DNA of 64,000 nucleotides from Selaginella moellendorffii (GCF_000143415.4 NW_003314350.1:558001-622000); one strand, 5' to 3'. Shown: positions 23,386-37,258, numbered from the stretch's first letter. The notes: generated by a model from the letters alone, not told the origin. A program made the numbers and translations.

Positions 23386-23646
23386 TCGAGCGACATTTTT
23401 ACGTGTAAATTAACGTGTCATAGAATGTTTTTTTAAAGGCTAATTACAATTTTGAAAATCATATTTTTGGCGGTAAAAGTTTGCTCAAATTGTAACGGAA
23501 GATCGACACCGAATAACGAACAATTTTTGATATATTCTTGAGCGAAACTATTCTGATGGACACATGATTTTTGTTTTAACAATGTTTAAACAATTTGACT
23601 CTTGATCCAGGCTTTGAGAATCATTCCACACTCTACTGCAATGTTT

Positions 23647-25240
<1,594 letters not shown>

Positions 25241-25377
25241 CGTCACCAGGAATAGAGCCCTTGCAGAACGAGAGCCGAATATCCTACGAATTGTTTCATT
25301 CGCGCGGTCAAAAAGCAAACAAAGGACTCTCCTAGAAGTAAGGCCTAGGGGAGGCGCGGAGCGATCGGCGACAAGGT

Positions 25378-27372
25378 ATGCGAGGCCTACCGATCGCCAC
25401 GATTCTCTTCTGCGTCTTCATTCTCGTTCCCCGATCGTCGTCGGAACCTCCCACGGACATTAGCCCCAATGTGATCTACTACAACACCATGTCTTTCTCT
25501 CCGGGCAGCGCCTTCGAGCGTAATCTCGATGCCGCCCTCCAATCGGTCATCTCCACCTCTAGATCCAACCCCAGCGCTGCTCTGGGAGCCAGCCCAGACG
25601 TGGCATACGCGCTGGGCGAGTGCTACAACAATCTCTCCCCGCAAGATTGCGTGTTGTGCCTTGGCATGGCGAAGCAGACAATCCGTGGTCATGCACTAAG
25701 ACCGATTGGAGCGCGCCTCTTTTCCAATTCCAGCGATTATAGCTGCTACCTTCGCTACGAAAACTACGATTTTCTAGGTTCGTTTTTCATCTCTTTTTCT
25801 TGGTTTTCTCTCATAGATATGTTTGTGTGGATAGGAGGAGTTACTCCCAGAAATCCAGAGGAAACTATTGAAAGTGCTCCTGCGGCTCCACTACTTCGAA
25901 ACGCTCAAGCAAGTAAGTGGTTTCAATTTCAATGCAGTGAGCCTGAGAGTTTTGACTTTATTCTTCCAGGCTTTCCACTGCGCGTAGTCGTGGGTGTGCT
26001 TGCAGGCGTTTTGGTTACTTTAGTCGGTATCTTCGTGTTCTTCTGCTTACGTCGTAGGCGTTCTTTGAGGACTCGTCGAAAGTTCCATCTGGATCTTCCT
26101 GGTATAATTTTGAAAGTTTTCTCTGCCCCCAAAGTTGACACCACTGGTTTGAAGTTATTGATGGGATAAGTAACTTTACGTACCATGAGCTCGAGACGGC
26201 AACAAAAGGCTTCTCGGACGATAACAAGCTTGGTCGTGGTGCATTTGGAACGGTTTTTAAGGTTGTAGTGTTCATAATTTCTTATTGAACATCTCTCGGT
26301 TTGCAATGCAGGGAGTGCTGAAAGATGGTAGCGAAGTTGCCGTTAAGCAGCTGGACTTGCATTCCAAACAGGGACAGCGAGAGTTTGTCAACGAGCTGTC
26401 TATTATAACGAGCATTCAGCACAAGAACCTTGCAAAACTTCGAGGTTATTGCCTTGACCGAGACGATCGAATACTAGTGTATGAATTTCTAGAGAACAAG
26501 AGCCTTGATCAGCTATTATTTGGTAAGAACTAGGCTACTTCCTTATTGGTTAGTCTCTCAATTTTGTGATTGTAGAATCGACTACTGGAATACTTTTGGA
26601 CTGGCCAACACGCTTTCAAATCGTCCTTGGTGTTGCGAATGGCCTTGCTTATCTTCACGAAGGATCCCAAAAGCAGATCATCCACCGCGACATAAAAGCA
26701 AGCAATATCCTTCTCGACCATAGACTACATCCAAAAATCTCGGACTTCGGAATCTCCAAACTCTTCAACCAAGAGAAAGGATTTACGAGCACCGTGATCG
26801 CCGGAACAATGTAAGGCCAGTTTCTTCCCATTTCTCCTCCTTATACTTCGATCGTTTTTCAGGGGCTATCTCGCTCCAGAGTATGTGCTGGGTGGATTGC
26901 TGACTGTCAAAGCCGATGTGTATAGCTTTGGAGTCCTGACGCTGGAGATTGTCAGCGGACAAAGATGCAGCGACCGAAAAGATGGCCGCCTGCTAGTTTA
27001 CTCGGTAAGTTACGAGATTTATCAAAAGTTTCTAAGATCTATTGTTGTTTTTCTTAGGCATGGATACTTCACGAAAACAACAGCGAACTCGAGATTGCTG
27101 ACGAGAGACTAGACTTGGAACACAACTCCGAAGAAATCTTGCGAGTTATCCAAGTCGCTCTCGCTTGCACTCACGAGAACTCGGCGTCTCGTCCATCGAT
27201 GGGGGACGCTGTTGCCATGCTCTCCGGCTACAAGCAAGTCATAATCGCTCCCAGATCCCATGATGTCTATCTAGATTATCTCAGCAGCAACGATACGGAT
27301 AATTCTCGCTTGTTGACAACGTCCAACACATTCGATCCGGGAACGAGTTTTAGCACTGAATCAAGGGCATAG
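25378..27372 (+). CDS. Cysteine-rich receptor-like kinase, single DUF26 (copy 2)
   Basis: Nearly identical to CRK1 in exons and introns. It has the same signal peptide and the same CX8CX2C DUF26 motif. Its transmembrane start is [14 protein letters not shown], and kinase motifs [21 protein letters not shown] and GYLAPEY are all present. Small changes: [15 protein letters not shown] for MANQ, loss of TF in the juxtamembrane FHLDLP, and loss of one Ala codon before the transmembrane exon. No frameshift was seen, so the gene appears functional. Stop at 27370. The neighbouring RIO2 copy is dead, so this CRK now has its promoter to itself. Confidence 0.92.
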
Positions 27373-27479
27373 TCGAGCGACATTTTTACGTGTAAATTAA
27401 CTTGTCATAGAATGTTTTCTTAAAGGCTAATTACAATTTTGAAAATCATATTTTGGCGGTAAAAGTTTGCTCAAATTAG

Positions 27480-27935
27480 ATTTCCGTGCCTAGATTTGCC
27501 ACTGCCGGTGCTGCTGCTTTCCGCTACGCAAGTATCTCCCGGGGCTCTTCCTCTCCAGGAAGTTTGGCTCCTCATGTCACGATTGCTCACCGCTTTCTTC
27601 AGATCACAAATCTTGCGTAAGCATCATATCTCTCGAGAGTAAGAGTTACTAAGGAGTCACAAACCTGAAGAGTATATGGACGTCTACCATGAATAGAATC
27701 CTCCTCCGCAATACTTCCAAGACCTCAAGTCAAAAAACTATTTACCAGGACTGTCTGTGACAAAGTCGAGCTTCCTTCAGCTCTTGGACGAGATGTTAAC
27801 TCTGCCTAGATGGACAACTAAGTGTAAGCTGGAAATGTTTTTCAAAGAGCTTCTAAGTTGTTTGTGCGTATAAACATTGTAGGATTACCTTGGAGAACTG
27901 ATTGAGCCGGAAGGTTTATTGGATGCTTTCGCAAG
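27480..27935 (+). other. Coding-like fragment of unknown origin
   Basis: Directly after the duplication end, the plus strand reads RFATAGAAAFRYASISRG, then (near 27,705-27,830) a 40-codon stretch including LPGLSVTKSSFLQLLDEM, then YLGELIEPEGLLDAF. These look like three exons of a gene missing its start and end. No family was recognised. It may have been brought in with the rearrangement. Confidence 0.3.
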
Positions 27936-29043
27936 CTATTCCGTCGGAAAATCCGGCTGGAGCCGTGGAACCGACTGCCGCACTTCTTCCAGCTTGTGAA
28001 GCTCCTCCTTGAGCCTCCGGAGTGTTGGATATGGCGTCTGTGTGCAAAACATATAAGATTTTTTTTTGCCTCTTGAGATGGACGAGAAGCTTACCATATC
28101 GACCTTGTAACGCTCCGCGTTGCCGATCTGTGGGATGACAAACACATCAGCCTGGAGTGACAAGAACCAAACGAAGATCCCGTCAGTTACGAAGGACAAG
28201 TGCAAAGATTTTCTAGAATGAAAGAACATACGAGTGTGAGTGTGTCTCCAAAGCAGTATTTTCCCGATGTCTTCTTCACGATCTCCTCGAGAGCTACATG
28301 AAAGTCCAAGACACTTGTGAGTTGCGGGGTGTGAAAGCAGAAAGCTCACCGTTGAAACCAATGACAACCCAGTGTTGCGCCCACTTGAGTCTCTCCTCGT
28401 CGCCAAGTTTCTCCTTGATCATATTCTGCCAAAGAGCAAGGAAGGATTCAGCCTTGCTATGAAAAGCAGGCAAAACTTACCATAACGCGGCCTCCACTCT
28501 GCAGAGGCTGAATATTTGACGCGACGAGATTGACAATCTTGCAAATGTAACAATCAAAACATGAGAAACAAATCGAGCTAAAACCGATAATACTTTTTAC
28601 CTGGCGAATTGTCGCTCGCTGCTTCACGTTTTTAGGCAGGAGTGGCTTCTCTGGGTATTTTTCTTCCAAATACTACGTGATAGCAATTCCACAAGAGATC
28701 ACTTCCAAGAGAAGAAAAAAACAATAGCAAACCTCCACAATTGCTACAGAGTCGATCAAAAGACCATCTTCTTCGGTTTCTAGTGCAGGCACCATACCCA
28801 AGGGATTGATCTTCGAAAACTCTGAGAATCACAAGGGATTTAACCCCGAATGCCACACAAAACAAACTCTACCATCGTCGAGCCGACCATTTGCGAAACC
28901 CACAGCCTGGTACTCGTATGGAATCCCTGATCAAGTAGAAAACTGCGATCACATCCAGAGGGAGAAAGAGAAAAACCTTTCAATGCAAGCGCCAGCCTCA
29001 CTCGCCAACCACAAGAGCTCCCCCAAAACGTGTAGAGCCTCAT
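27936..29043 (-). CDS. GSTZ: Glutathione S-transferase zeta / maleylacetoacetate isomerase
   Basis: Start ATG 29043; exon 1 is 29043-28977, and about eight further short exons run to the stop at 27936. The zeta signature SSCGWRVRLALALKG (canonical SSCSWRVR, with active-site Ser and Cys) is at residues ~8-22. FSKINPLGMVPALE, YLEEKYPEKPLLP, QHWVVIGFN, GDTLTLADVFVIPQIGNAERY and a C-terminal LQPDFPTE follow. Zeta GSTs isomerise maleylacetoacetate to fumarylacetoacetate in tyrosine breakdown and dehalogenate dichloroacetate. The second exon is slightly divergent (FANGRLDD). It lies between the two kinase-copy segments but shows no decay. Confidence 0.93.
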
Positions 29044-29301
29044 CTTCCCTCCACAAAACCTAGATTTTAGAACCAATTTAGCCTAGATCCGAGGTATATC
29101 CCCGCCACGTCACTCTCTAACGGAAGATCTACACCTTCCACGTGTCCAAGCCGAGTTTCGTAACGAACAATTTTTGGTATATTCTTGAGCGAGACTTTGT
29201 TTGGCCACATGATTTTTGTTTTCACAATGTTTAAACAATTTGACTCTTGATCCACTCATTCTCAGGCTTTGAGAATGATTCCACAATCTACTGCAATGCT
29301 T

Positions 29302-30159
29302 CTACTTTGAACTGTGCCTCTTGATCCATTCATGGTTGAGGATCTCCTTGATTACGAGCCTGTTAGCCGCTCTCAAATATCCTCCTCGTCTCCTTCCTGC
29401 GAAGCTTGAGAAATGGCGTTCGTGCCGTGAGACAGTGATACAAAACCATTCCCAGACCCCAAACGTCCACCGCTGGAGTGTAACATCCATCGCCTAGCAT
29501 CGCCTCGGGAGCCATGTAAACCCACGTCCCGATGCCCGAAACCCGCTACGGATTCGCAATACAGCACGCCAACCCGAAATCGCACAGCTTGGGCACGAGC
29601 GGATCGCGCTAAAGGGCGTTCTAAGCGAGCATGAAGCCGCAAAGATCATCGCGCCGCTCGCAAAGACCCTGGGACAAGTTCACGAGGAAGGCTTCACCCA
29701 CCGCGACGTGAAGCCGGAGAATGTGTTGCTGGCTGATCGAGAATCAAACGATGACTGCTGTGTGGAGGTTATAGTCGCAGAGCTCAAGAACAAGGTGCCG
29801 GACTTGCTTGCGATCGGGCAAGCGATCGGGTAAGCTCTCTTCGAGGCGGATGATTCCAGCGTTGGAATACCCCAGGGTCGCCAACGTTCGATCCTCCCGA
29901 TCGAAATATCCATCGCCACTGTTGTCAAGGATCATCTTCACGGCAAAAGCTTGTCCATCTTTCCTGCGCAGAACTTTGAACACGCTGGCCTGGCCTCCGA
30001 TCCGAATCCGATTATCTTCTCCACCTGGTATTTTTCCGCCAGAGCTGGGTATTCGTTGCGAAGCTTGTCGACGCCCAGCCACGAGTGTAGCTTCTGGGGT
30101 TTCTTGGGTGGGCATAGGTATTCCTCCACCGCCGGGCGCTTGAGAGTGATCGCATCCAT
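29302..30159 (-). pseudogene. Ser/Thr kinase copy B with internal inversion
   Basis: Second copy of the kinase at 23647-24565, keeping the original N-terminus ([18 protein letters not shown]). It has at least four lesions: a 5-bp insertion in the P-loop (GFGSEARPAC for GFGGQASVF); a segment of ~167 bp (29597-29763) containing the catalytic loop HRDVKPENVLL inverted onto the plus strand; a stop replacing Trp after DFGLACCIANP; and a deletion of ~100 bp before the C-terminal NHEWIKRHSSK. Not functional. Confidence 0.85.
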
Positions 30160-30280
30160 CTCTTCGATCGATAGATAGGAAAAAAAAAGAAAACGAAGAA
30201 TATACCTGGAATGTACTGATTCTGAATAAAAATAATGTACTGTACTAATCGCGGTTAGACCCCCTTTCAATCGCGGCCAT

Positions 30281-30950
30281 CAAGAAGAAGGCGCCTTGAT
30301 CAGATATTATTTGGTAAGAACGGTTTGTCTCCCACTCGCAACACCAGGGACGAGTTGAAAGCGTGTTGGCCAGTCTCCAGGCCTTGCTCATCTTCTCGAA
30401 GGATCCCAAAAGCAGATCATCCGTCGAGACATCAGAGCAAGCAATATCCTTCTCGATCATAACATCCAAAAATCGAATCTCCAAACTCTTCAACCAAGAG
30501 AGGGATTTACGAGCACTGTGGCTGCCAGAACATTGTAAAGCCAGTTTCTTCTCCTTATATTTCGATCTCTTTGCAGGGGATATCTCGCTCCAAAGTATGT
30601 GCTCGCTGACTGTCAAAGTATCGCTTTTGGAATCCTGGAGATTGCCACCGGACAAAGATGCAGGGACCGAAAAGATGGCCCTCCACTGCACAATCCGTGC
30701 AAGGGAAAGTCGAATCTGACTGCACCACCGCTTTCGGGTCTGCCCCTGTCGCTACAGAGATCGCTGAAACTAAAAGACAACTCTAAGAAATCTTGCGAGT
30801 TATCCCAAGAGATCATCCATACTGTCCGGCTACAAGCAAGTCACAATTCGCTCCCAGATCCGAGATTTTATCTCAGCAGCAACCATACATATAGTTCTCG
30901 CTTGTTGAAAACGTTCGAGCGGGCTACGGAATCATTTAAATGATATGGTC
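30281..30950 (+). pseudogene. Decayed third CRK kinase fragment
   Basis: It begins at the end of the CRK exon LDQLLF (GCCTTGATCAGATATTATTTGG) and shows decayed versions of the following CRK exons: RRDIRASNILLD-like, [18 protein letters not shown] and ATGQRCRDRKDG. There are multiple frameshifts and deletions, and it lacks the ectodomain. It is clearly older than the CRK1/CRK2 duplication. Confidence 0.82.
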
Positions 30951-31138
30951 AACTAAATCATCTAAAAACTCTTGCCACCTTACATTTCATATGAATAAGG
31001 GTATTTGTTGCGAAACTAGTCCAGCACCAAGTGTAGCTGCAAGTCTCTCTTGGAAAAAAAAACAATGTATGTATATCATCGCAGCCGTTCGTTAAGCCCT
31101 ATATAATCACGGCCACTTATAACTCGTTCTAGAAGATC

Positions 31139-32584
31139 TCATGTAGTTTTGGCGTCCAGGCACTCGTAGAAGAGGATGTAACCATGATCCGTGTTGTTGG
31201 AGTACTCCTGCGTGGATCCAAAGAAAGTTTGCACGTACGTCTCGTCGATGATCTCTACGTTCTCGTCGTCGAAAAACAGCCAGTGGCTGTGGCTCTTGAC
31301 GAGGCTGACATAGTGGCCGTGATTCGGACCGCTGCCGACGTGAACCACCACCGCAAACAGCGAGTACTCGGACTCGGAGCCTGGAGCATCGTCGGTGGTG
31401 TTGCAAAGCTTGAGCTCCAGCGGAAAGACCACTCTGTACGAGAGTTTCTTGTATCGGCCCAGTTGCTCTATGTACTTGAAGCGTTTGAGGTGCAGGGCGA
31501 GGATCCGAGGCGGTGTTTTGATCTTCATCCTCTTTTGAGCCTCCTGCAAGCTGGGAGGTGGTCAGAAACGAAGAGAAGCGAAGAAACGGTGATGGATGAA
31601 ATTGAGTTTTACCTGCAGCATTTGTCGCAGAAGAACTTGTCCTCGGCGTTCAGCGTCTCGGTGGAGCTGAAGTTGCGAAGGCAGCTGGTGATGGAGCTGT
31701 TTTGCTCGATGTCTAAGCTCAAGTCGAGAAACTTCTCGTCCCGCGCTGTGATCGTCTCGCACCGTAAGCACCTCGTCTCGTTTGTGAGGAATCCCTGAGG
31801 ATTCAAAGCAAAGAGCTCGTTTATTTCCTACTGGATGGAAACAGGAGAAGAAGAGAACCGGACCTGGAAGATTTTGTGAACCCAAGTGAGCGGATGATCT
31901 TGGTCTGCTGCTGTTCCATTGGCCACACCGTTTTCTTTTTTCTCGGCAGGTTTCAGATTTCCCGAGGCTGTCCGTCCCGACTTGGCCTCCTTCTCCAAAG
32001 TCTCAACTAATTCATTCAGCAAAAAGTTTAGAAACTCGTGTGCGTCCTGCCAGTGTAGTGTTGGACTTCTTTTACCAGAGGAAAAAAAAAGAGAACACAA
32101 AGGAAAACCAAAGATCACGAACTCGCTCTTTTCTCGTACGTACCTGGTGCATGTAGCTCCGGAAGAGCTCGTTTTGTTTCTTCACTCGCTGCACGAATCG
32201 CTTTGGAGCTATAACACCCGTTTTCTTCTTCTGGGAGTTTATCTGCAAAAGAAGAAAAAAGAATGGAATGATCACGAAAATGCCCCAGAGAATTCTTACC
32301 TGCGAGAAGAGGTCTGCAAGGCAAGTGAGCAAATTCTCTTCCGGCTCTCCGCTGGATTTCGTCCGGCTGTAGTACTCTAGCAGCTGATCCCGGAATGGGA
32401 CACAAAAGTACAGTGCCTAGACGCGAGGAATTCAGACAAGTGCCTATAGAAGACGCTAGAATCAAACCTGGAGAACGCTGTTGCAATAGCAAGTGTTGCC
32501 AAAGTTTTCCAGCCCAAAATACCTCTCCCCCTCTGGGAATTGGTCCCCCAGCGCCTTCTCCAGCTTGGAGCCCGTTGCTCCCAT
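31139..32584 (-). CDS. Ubiquitin-specific protease, UBP3/UBP4 type
   Basis: Start ATG 32584 ([20 protein letters not shown]), stop at 31139, about six exons. The Cys box [17 protein letters not shown] holds the catalytic Cys, [14 protein letters not shown] follows, zinc-binding CxxC pairs occur (TRCLRCE and FFCDKCC), and the His box is [13 protein letters not shown] with the Asp in [10 protein letters not shown]. This is the architecture of Arabidopsis UBP3/UBP4 and animal USP12/USP46, nuclear deubiquitinases needed for pollen development in Arabidopsis. The N-terminal glycine could be myristoylated. All catalytic residues are intact. Confidence 0.95.
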
Positions 32585-32966
32585 CGAGAAAGTGCCTAGC
32601 CCTAATTTCTAAAATGCGTAGTTCAAAGGGGAAAAAGAGGATAAAAGTAGATTTGCTATTGAATATTCGCAGAATATTAGCTAGGGTTCTTATAATCACA
32701 ATTTAGGGTTCTTAGGATAAGATTGTAGATCGAATTGATGGGGCCTCCTCAATGTTCTAAAGCAATATAGGGAAGAAAAATATATCTTAGTGAAACATCA
32801 GATTTTCATTACAGAGATTCTTGAGGGCCTTGGAAAGACCTAAGTTCATGCAATGAAAATTTGAAGTTTCACTTAGGATTTTAGAAATCATTTTAGAAAT
32901 TTAGGGCTGGGCGCTTTAGAAATTTTTTCTTTTGTAAAGAATTGGCATGGACAACAAATCGGCTCG

Positions 32967-34883
32967 TCACCTCACGTCTTGAATGCACGCCCCCCTGTGG
33001 CTAATTGGAATGTCACATTTGCTGCCGCTGCTAGAATTTGGGATGTAAACTCCTGTCCCGGGCCTGCTCGCTTGCTGCCAGGAGGACGATTGAGCGGAGG
33101 AGCTTTGCGTTGCCGACGAAACTGTGGATGGTGGCTGCTTCGATCCTCCAGAAGCGCTGGAGCTGGACTGCTGCTGAGCATGCTTGGCTGACAACACCGG
33201 CTTTGAGGCCATGGGAGGAGCCGTCGCCTCTTGGCATTGCTGTTCTAGGCCGAGGAACACGAGGATGCGCTTGAATCGGTCACTAGCAACGGCGTATGCA
33301 ATCTCATTGTCCGCAGCAGCGTTCTGTTCGAATTTAAGCACGGATCTAGAGATGAGAACAAGCAAAGTCAGCCGCTTGGGAGTATAGTTTGATTTGGTCA
33401 TGCATACCCGGCTTCAAGTGTCACTTGGCCGATGGCCTTGCCGCTTACTACGAAAGGGTCCCCCAACAAGGAGACAAGGCACAGCGGCTGCACGGCCGTG
33501 TCCTTTTCTTCAATGGATAGAGATTTTCCCTGATGATGCAAGCGTGGAAAATTTTAGAAAAGAAAAACAAATGGGATCAGACCTCGTCAATAGCATGGAA
33601 CATGAAAAAGTTTGGCCGCACTTCGCCGGGAAAAATTCCACGTCCTTGACCAGAGAGGTAGTCCATCATGGAGTGCACCAATTCTGGTATAGACCGCGGG
33701 GTTTTCTCTGCAAGAAAAAGCAACAATCAGATTCAATCTGGACTTTGCTTGTTGTGCTTACTGTTCGTCGCCGTCTCTTGGGAGGTTTTTAACTTCCCAC
33801 GTATGCAGGTGTGATCGCCTTAGTGGAACATACACGACACGACATTAGTAAATAGACGAAATCGAGAAGTGCCTGGCGATGCCAGTGTACAAAAGTAACA
33901 AAACAAAACGAGAGCACATACCTGTAGTTGTCCTGCCCAAGATTTCAGTTGCCAAGTGCTCCATTTGAGCTCTTTTAACTTCACCGAACACGTGATTGCA
34001 CACCTGGCCCCCAGAATTATGTGTTAGTGAACGAGCCCATTTCGTCACCAAGACATTTCATAACTGTACCTTCTGGCTACTCTCAACAACTGCAGCTTGT
34101 TTGTCGGCCTGTGCTTCTTTAACGCGTGATGACTCTGGAAAAGAAAAATTCAACACCACAGCACATTCAACACCGACACAAATCAAACACTTTCTGCCAA
34201 ATACCAACTTGATCACACTTACCACCTTGGAGGCTCTCGTTGACATTGCTGCTAGGCGGGTCCTCATCACGCTGTTGCGAGTCGGGAGAAACACTCGCAG
34301 ATGAAATGCCGGCCACAGTCTCCTTGCTCTCTTCAGCGTCTACTTCTGTAGGGTCCGGCTCCTTCTTCCCGATTGGATCACTTGGAGGTGGCGGTGGCGG
34401 TGGCGGTGGGACGTTAACTCTTCCCTTCGGAAGTGGTCGTCTCGAGCCGGAAAAGTCTCTACGTGGGTGACCACCACTGTTGTTGATCTGCGCGTAAGGC
34501 TTTTGCTGCATCGCGGGCACCTTTGCATTGCCATTGAGAGGCATTTGCTGCTGCTGCTGCTGCTTTCGCGTCAGTACTTGCTGGAGAGAAAAGAGCACCT
34601 CCGCCACCGAGAAGTACTGCTGCATATGAAGAACGCCGTTCCAGCTAAAGCGGCGCTGCTGGATGGATCCAAGAACAAAGTCGTATTCGCCGGGCGCTCC
34701 AATCAGGTGCAAATGCTGGCACAGGGAATCGATGATGGCGTTGGCCGCCGCAAATTCCCCTCGCAGCCATCCAATAAACGCGTCCCGCTGATCGGGAACC
34801 CAGTGCCTCTGGTGGTGAGGAACGCTGCTCTTGTCGATCGTGCCGGGAGGGAACTCCCCGAGCTTCGGTGGCGGTACGGCCAT
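32967..34883 (-). CDS. AlkB-like (ALKBH10-related) protein, Hyp-rich
   Basis: Start ATG 34883 (MAVPPPKLGEF), stop at 32967, about seven exons. The N-terminal domain is the plant-conserved module WVPDQRDAFIGWLRGEFAAANAIIDSLC with VLHMQQYFSVAEVLFSLQQV, found in ALKBH10-like and hydroxyproline-rich family proteins. A low-complexity linker with a nine-Pro run follows. The C-terminal part has AlkB-like secondary structure (YVPLRRSHLHTWEV, GEVRPNFFMFHAIDEG, GSVLKFEQN, RFKRILVFLG) and a Ser/Gln-rich tail. The HxD iron pair expected after FxxxDEG is not visible. ALKBH10B removes m6A from mRNA in Arabidopsis; whether this protein can is doubtful. The junctions around 33,790-33,850 are approximate. Confidence 0.62.
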
Positions 34884-35427
34884 GGACACGCCAAACTGCT
34901 TGCGCTCGCTCTAGTCACAGAAAGGGAACCTCTCACACTCGAAAAGCCTGCGAGCAACAAACTCCACAGCGTCAGCTCACGATTCCCACATACATTGCAT
35001 GAAATTCTCGTCGCTCCAAGCCACAAATGCGCACGCTGCCACGCTGCCGTGGCTCGATCGTCACAGATTGTGGCGATCCACACCAAAACCTCGCGTATTT
35101 CGATGCGGCGCATGCAAATGCGGCGCCGGGGGGGGCCGAAATATCGCGAATCGGAGAGACCTAGCTAGGATCTAGACGCGAAATCCCTCGCAAGCACAGA
35201 AACTCGAGCAAGAAAGATCGAGGAGGCCTTACATTGAGCGATGGCGCATCCGCGACTCCAGCCATAGACGACCTATGCGTGCTCCAGCTCCAGAGCGCCA
35301 GCGCCAGCGCCTTCGCTCTTCAAACGGGAAGACAAAATAAAAAAAATTAGGAGTGAGAGTAGCTAGCGAGCAAAGCTCTGTCAAGCTCTGTCACGTTACA
35401 CGCCCGTCCGTCTCTGTAACGGAGATT

Positions 35428-35488
35428 GTCCTGTCAAGTGCCAGAATATCCATGTTAGTCCTGTCACGCACCGGAATATCCCATGTTA
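35428..35488. repeat. Two imperfect ~30-bp tandem repeats
   Basis: Units 35428-35457 and 35458-35488 share GTCCTGTCA, GAATATCC and ATGTTA at matching positions. They lie in the spacer between the AlkB-like gene and thioredoxin f; no function is apparent. The surrounding 35,170-35,640 has no gene. Confidence 0.7.
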
Positions 35489-35643
35489 AGAATGTTGGGT
35501 ACCATGTGCCACCAAATAACCATCCACGACGCCACAAAATTGGTCCAAATACATTTGCGCGTCTTTGGCACTAATGAATCATATTTAATTTACAGCGACA
35601 CCCGTACGGCCCGTGATCTTTTTTCCTTGCCCGCGTGATCAGC

Positions 35644-36332
35644 TCAGCCCGTCCGTACAGTGTCGATGGTTCGAACGAGATCATCGAATTTGGCACCGGC
35701 GATCTCTGCCACGATCTTTTTGTGCTTGAGTATCTTGAACGTGGGCACAACTCGTATGCCGAGCTCTTTGGCAAGGGGCTAGAGAAAAAAAAGAAAAAGA
35801 AAAAAAGGAAAAAATAAAAAAAAGAAAAAAAGAGTTAAAATTCCATTCCGCAGACAAAGAAATGATAAAACTTGCCTTATTCTCTTGGTTGCAATCCAGC
35901 TTGAGAAACATCACGTCCGAGTATCTGGAAGAGAGCTCCACGATCTTTGGAAACATCATTTTGCAAGGGCCACACCTAAAGAGCGAAGAAAAAAAGCGTT
36001 TTTCTGTGTCAAGCTTCCGGAAAAAAAGGGAGAGAAGTTTACCATTGGGTGTACATGTCGAGCACCACGACCTTGTCTCCAGCTCCATCAACGAGCGGCC
36101 AGAAGCTATCCTTGTCCACCTCTGTAACACCACTCGAGGAAGATTGGCCGCTCGTCACAACAGTGGTAGAGCCGGATCCCTGTTGCATTGCTGCCACCAG
36201 AGTTTTTAGCCCGAGAGATCTGGACGAGCAGCTCGATCTCGGTACTCCCAGCGAAGATTTTGGAGCCCCCAAACTTGTAGCAGCAGCTGTGGCTATCGCT
36301 CCAGTTCCTGGAGTTGAAGCGAGAAGAGCCAT
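35644..36332 (-). CDS. Thioredoxin f, chloroplast
   Basis: Three exons, from ATG 36332 to stop 35644. About 75 residues of Ser/Thr/Ala-rich transit peptide precede the thioredoxin fold: VVVLDMYTQW, the active site WCGPCK (split by the first intron after W's second base), LKLDCNQENK with the third Cys typical of f-type thioredoxins, and VVPTFKILK with the cis-Pro. Thioredoxin f takes electrons from ferredoxin-thioredoxin reductase and activates Calvin-cycle enzymes and ATP synthase in light. The second intron (35875-35779, 97 nt) starts with GC rather than GT (AAG|GCAAGT) and has a very long pyrimidine tract on the coding strand. Confidence 0.95.
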
Positions 36333-37258
36333 AGCTGCAATCCAACACCACTCAACTCAGCACATCTTTCTTCCTTCTTTCCACTTGGGTTTAGATTTGG
36401 ATCACCTGGCTCCAAAGATCTTCATCACCTGAGGGCCTCGCAGCATATTCACTTTGCTCTTCGAGATTCGCGAGAGAACAAGTGGCCCGCGTTGCCGGAT
36501 CGTATTCCGACGTGGAAGATCACCCTCCACACACGCAAATCTGTGACTTTTGTGCCTTGATCAATCTATATGAGAGTTTCGTTTCCTCAGAACTCCTTTA
36601 ACTTTGAGCTCAAGCACGTAAGTACCTGAAAGAGTTCTTCCAAAGTTCCGTGCCAGTGAACTCTAGCTGTCCGCTTGTTTTCTCTTTGTTTTCTTGCTTC
36701 GAGCTTCTTCGAAACAAATTCCTGGATCGCGGATCAAGTCACACAAACCGTGAACTTTGGAGAGAAAAATGCGCAAGTATACCGACAATAAGTAGCTTAG
36801 CAGTTCATTGTACAGGTACTGTGAGTGTACAGGTACTCAAGTGTGTGTACACCAACCAGACTCTCAGGAGCGGAGTAAACTTAAGGTTCCTAGACAGGGG
36901 TACTTAAATATTTGAGTGTAATCCGCCCCCACTGTGAAAGCGTGTGCAAACTCTGTAAGATGACTGATTGCAAAACAGGAAGGAAGACAAACGAGGAAAG
37001 CGAAAGCGAAAGCGAAATCGAAAGGAAAAAAGAGATGAAAAACCAACGTCGATGCGATGAGGATGCAGCAGAAGAACTAGATGAAATGGAGGAGACTTAC
37101 TTCACCACGAGACCACCAAGTTAAAGCATAGTAAAGTACTTGCCATGAACTAAAAACAGTCCAAGCTGAGAAGTGGTACATCACGGAGCTCTGGTCGATC
37201 GATCATCTGTGTGTGTGTGGTGAAGTGTGTGCTCTCTCCCTGTGCCTGTACTTATTCT
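36333..37258. other. Intergenic, no gene recognised
   Basis: Spacer between the convergent-side 3' end of the SR-protein gene and the 5' end of thioredoxin f. A Lys/Glu/Ser-rich plus ORF (36912-37124) has no domain and is judged chance. There is a short TG run near 37208. Confidence 0.4.
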
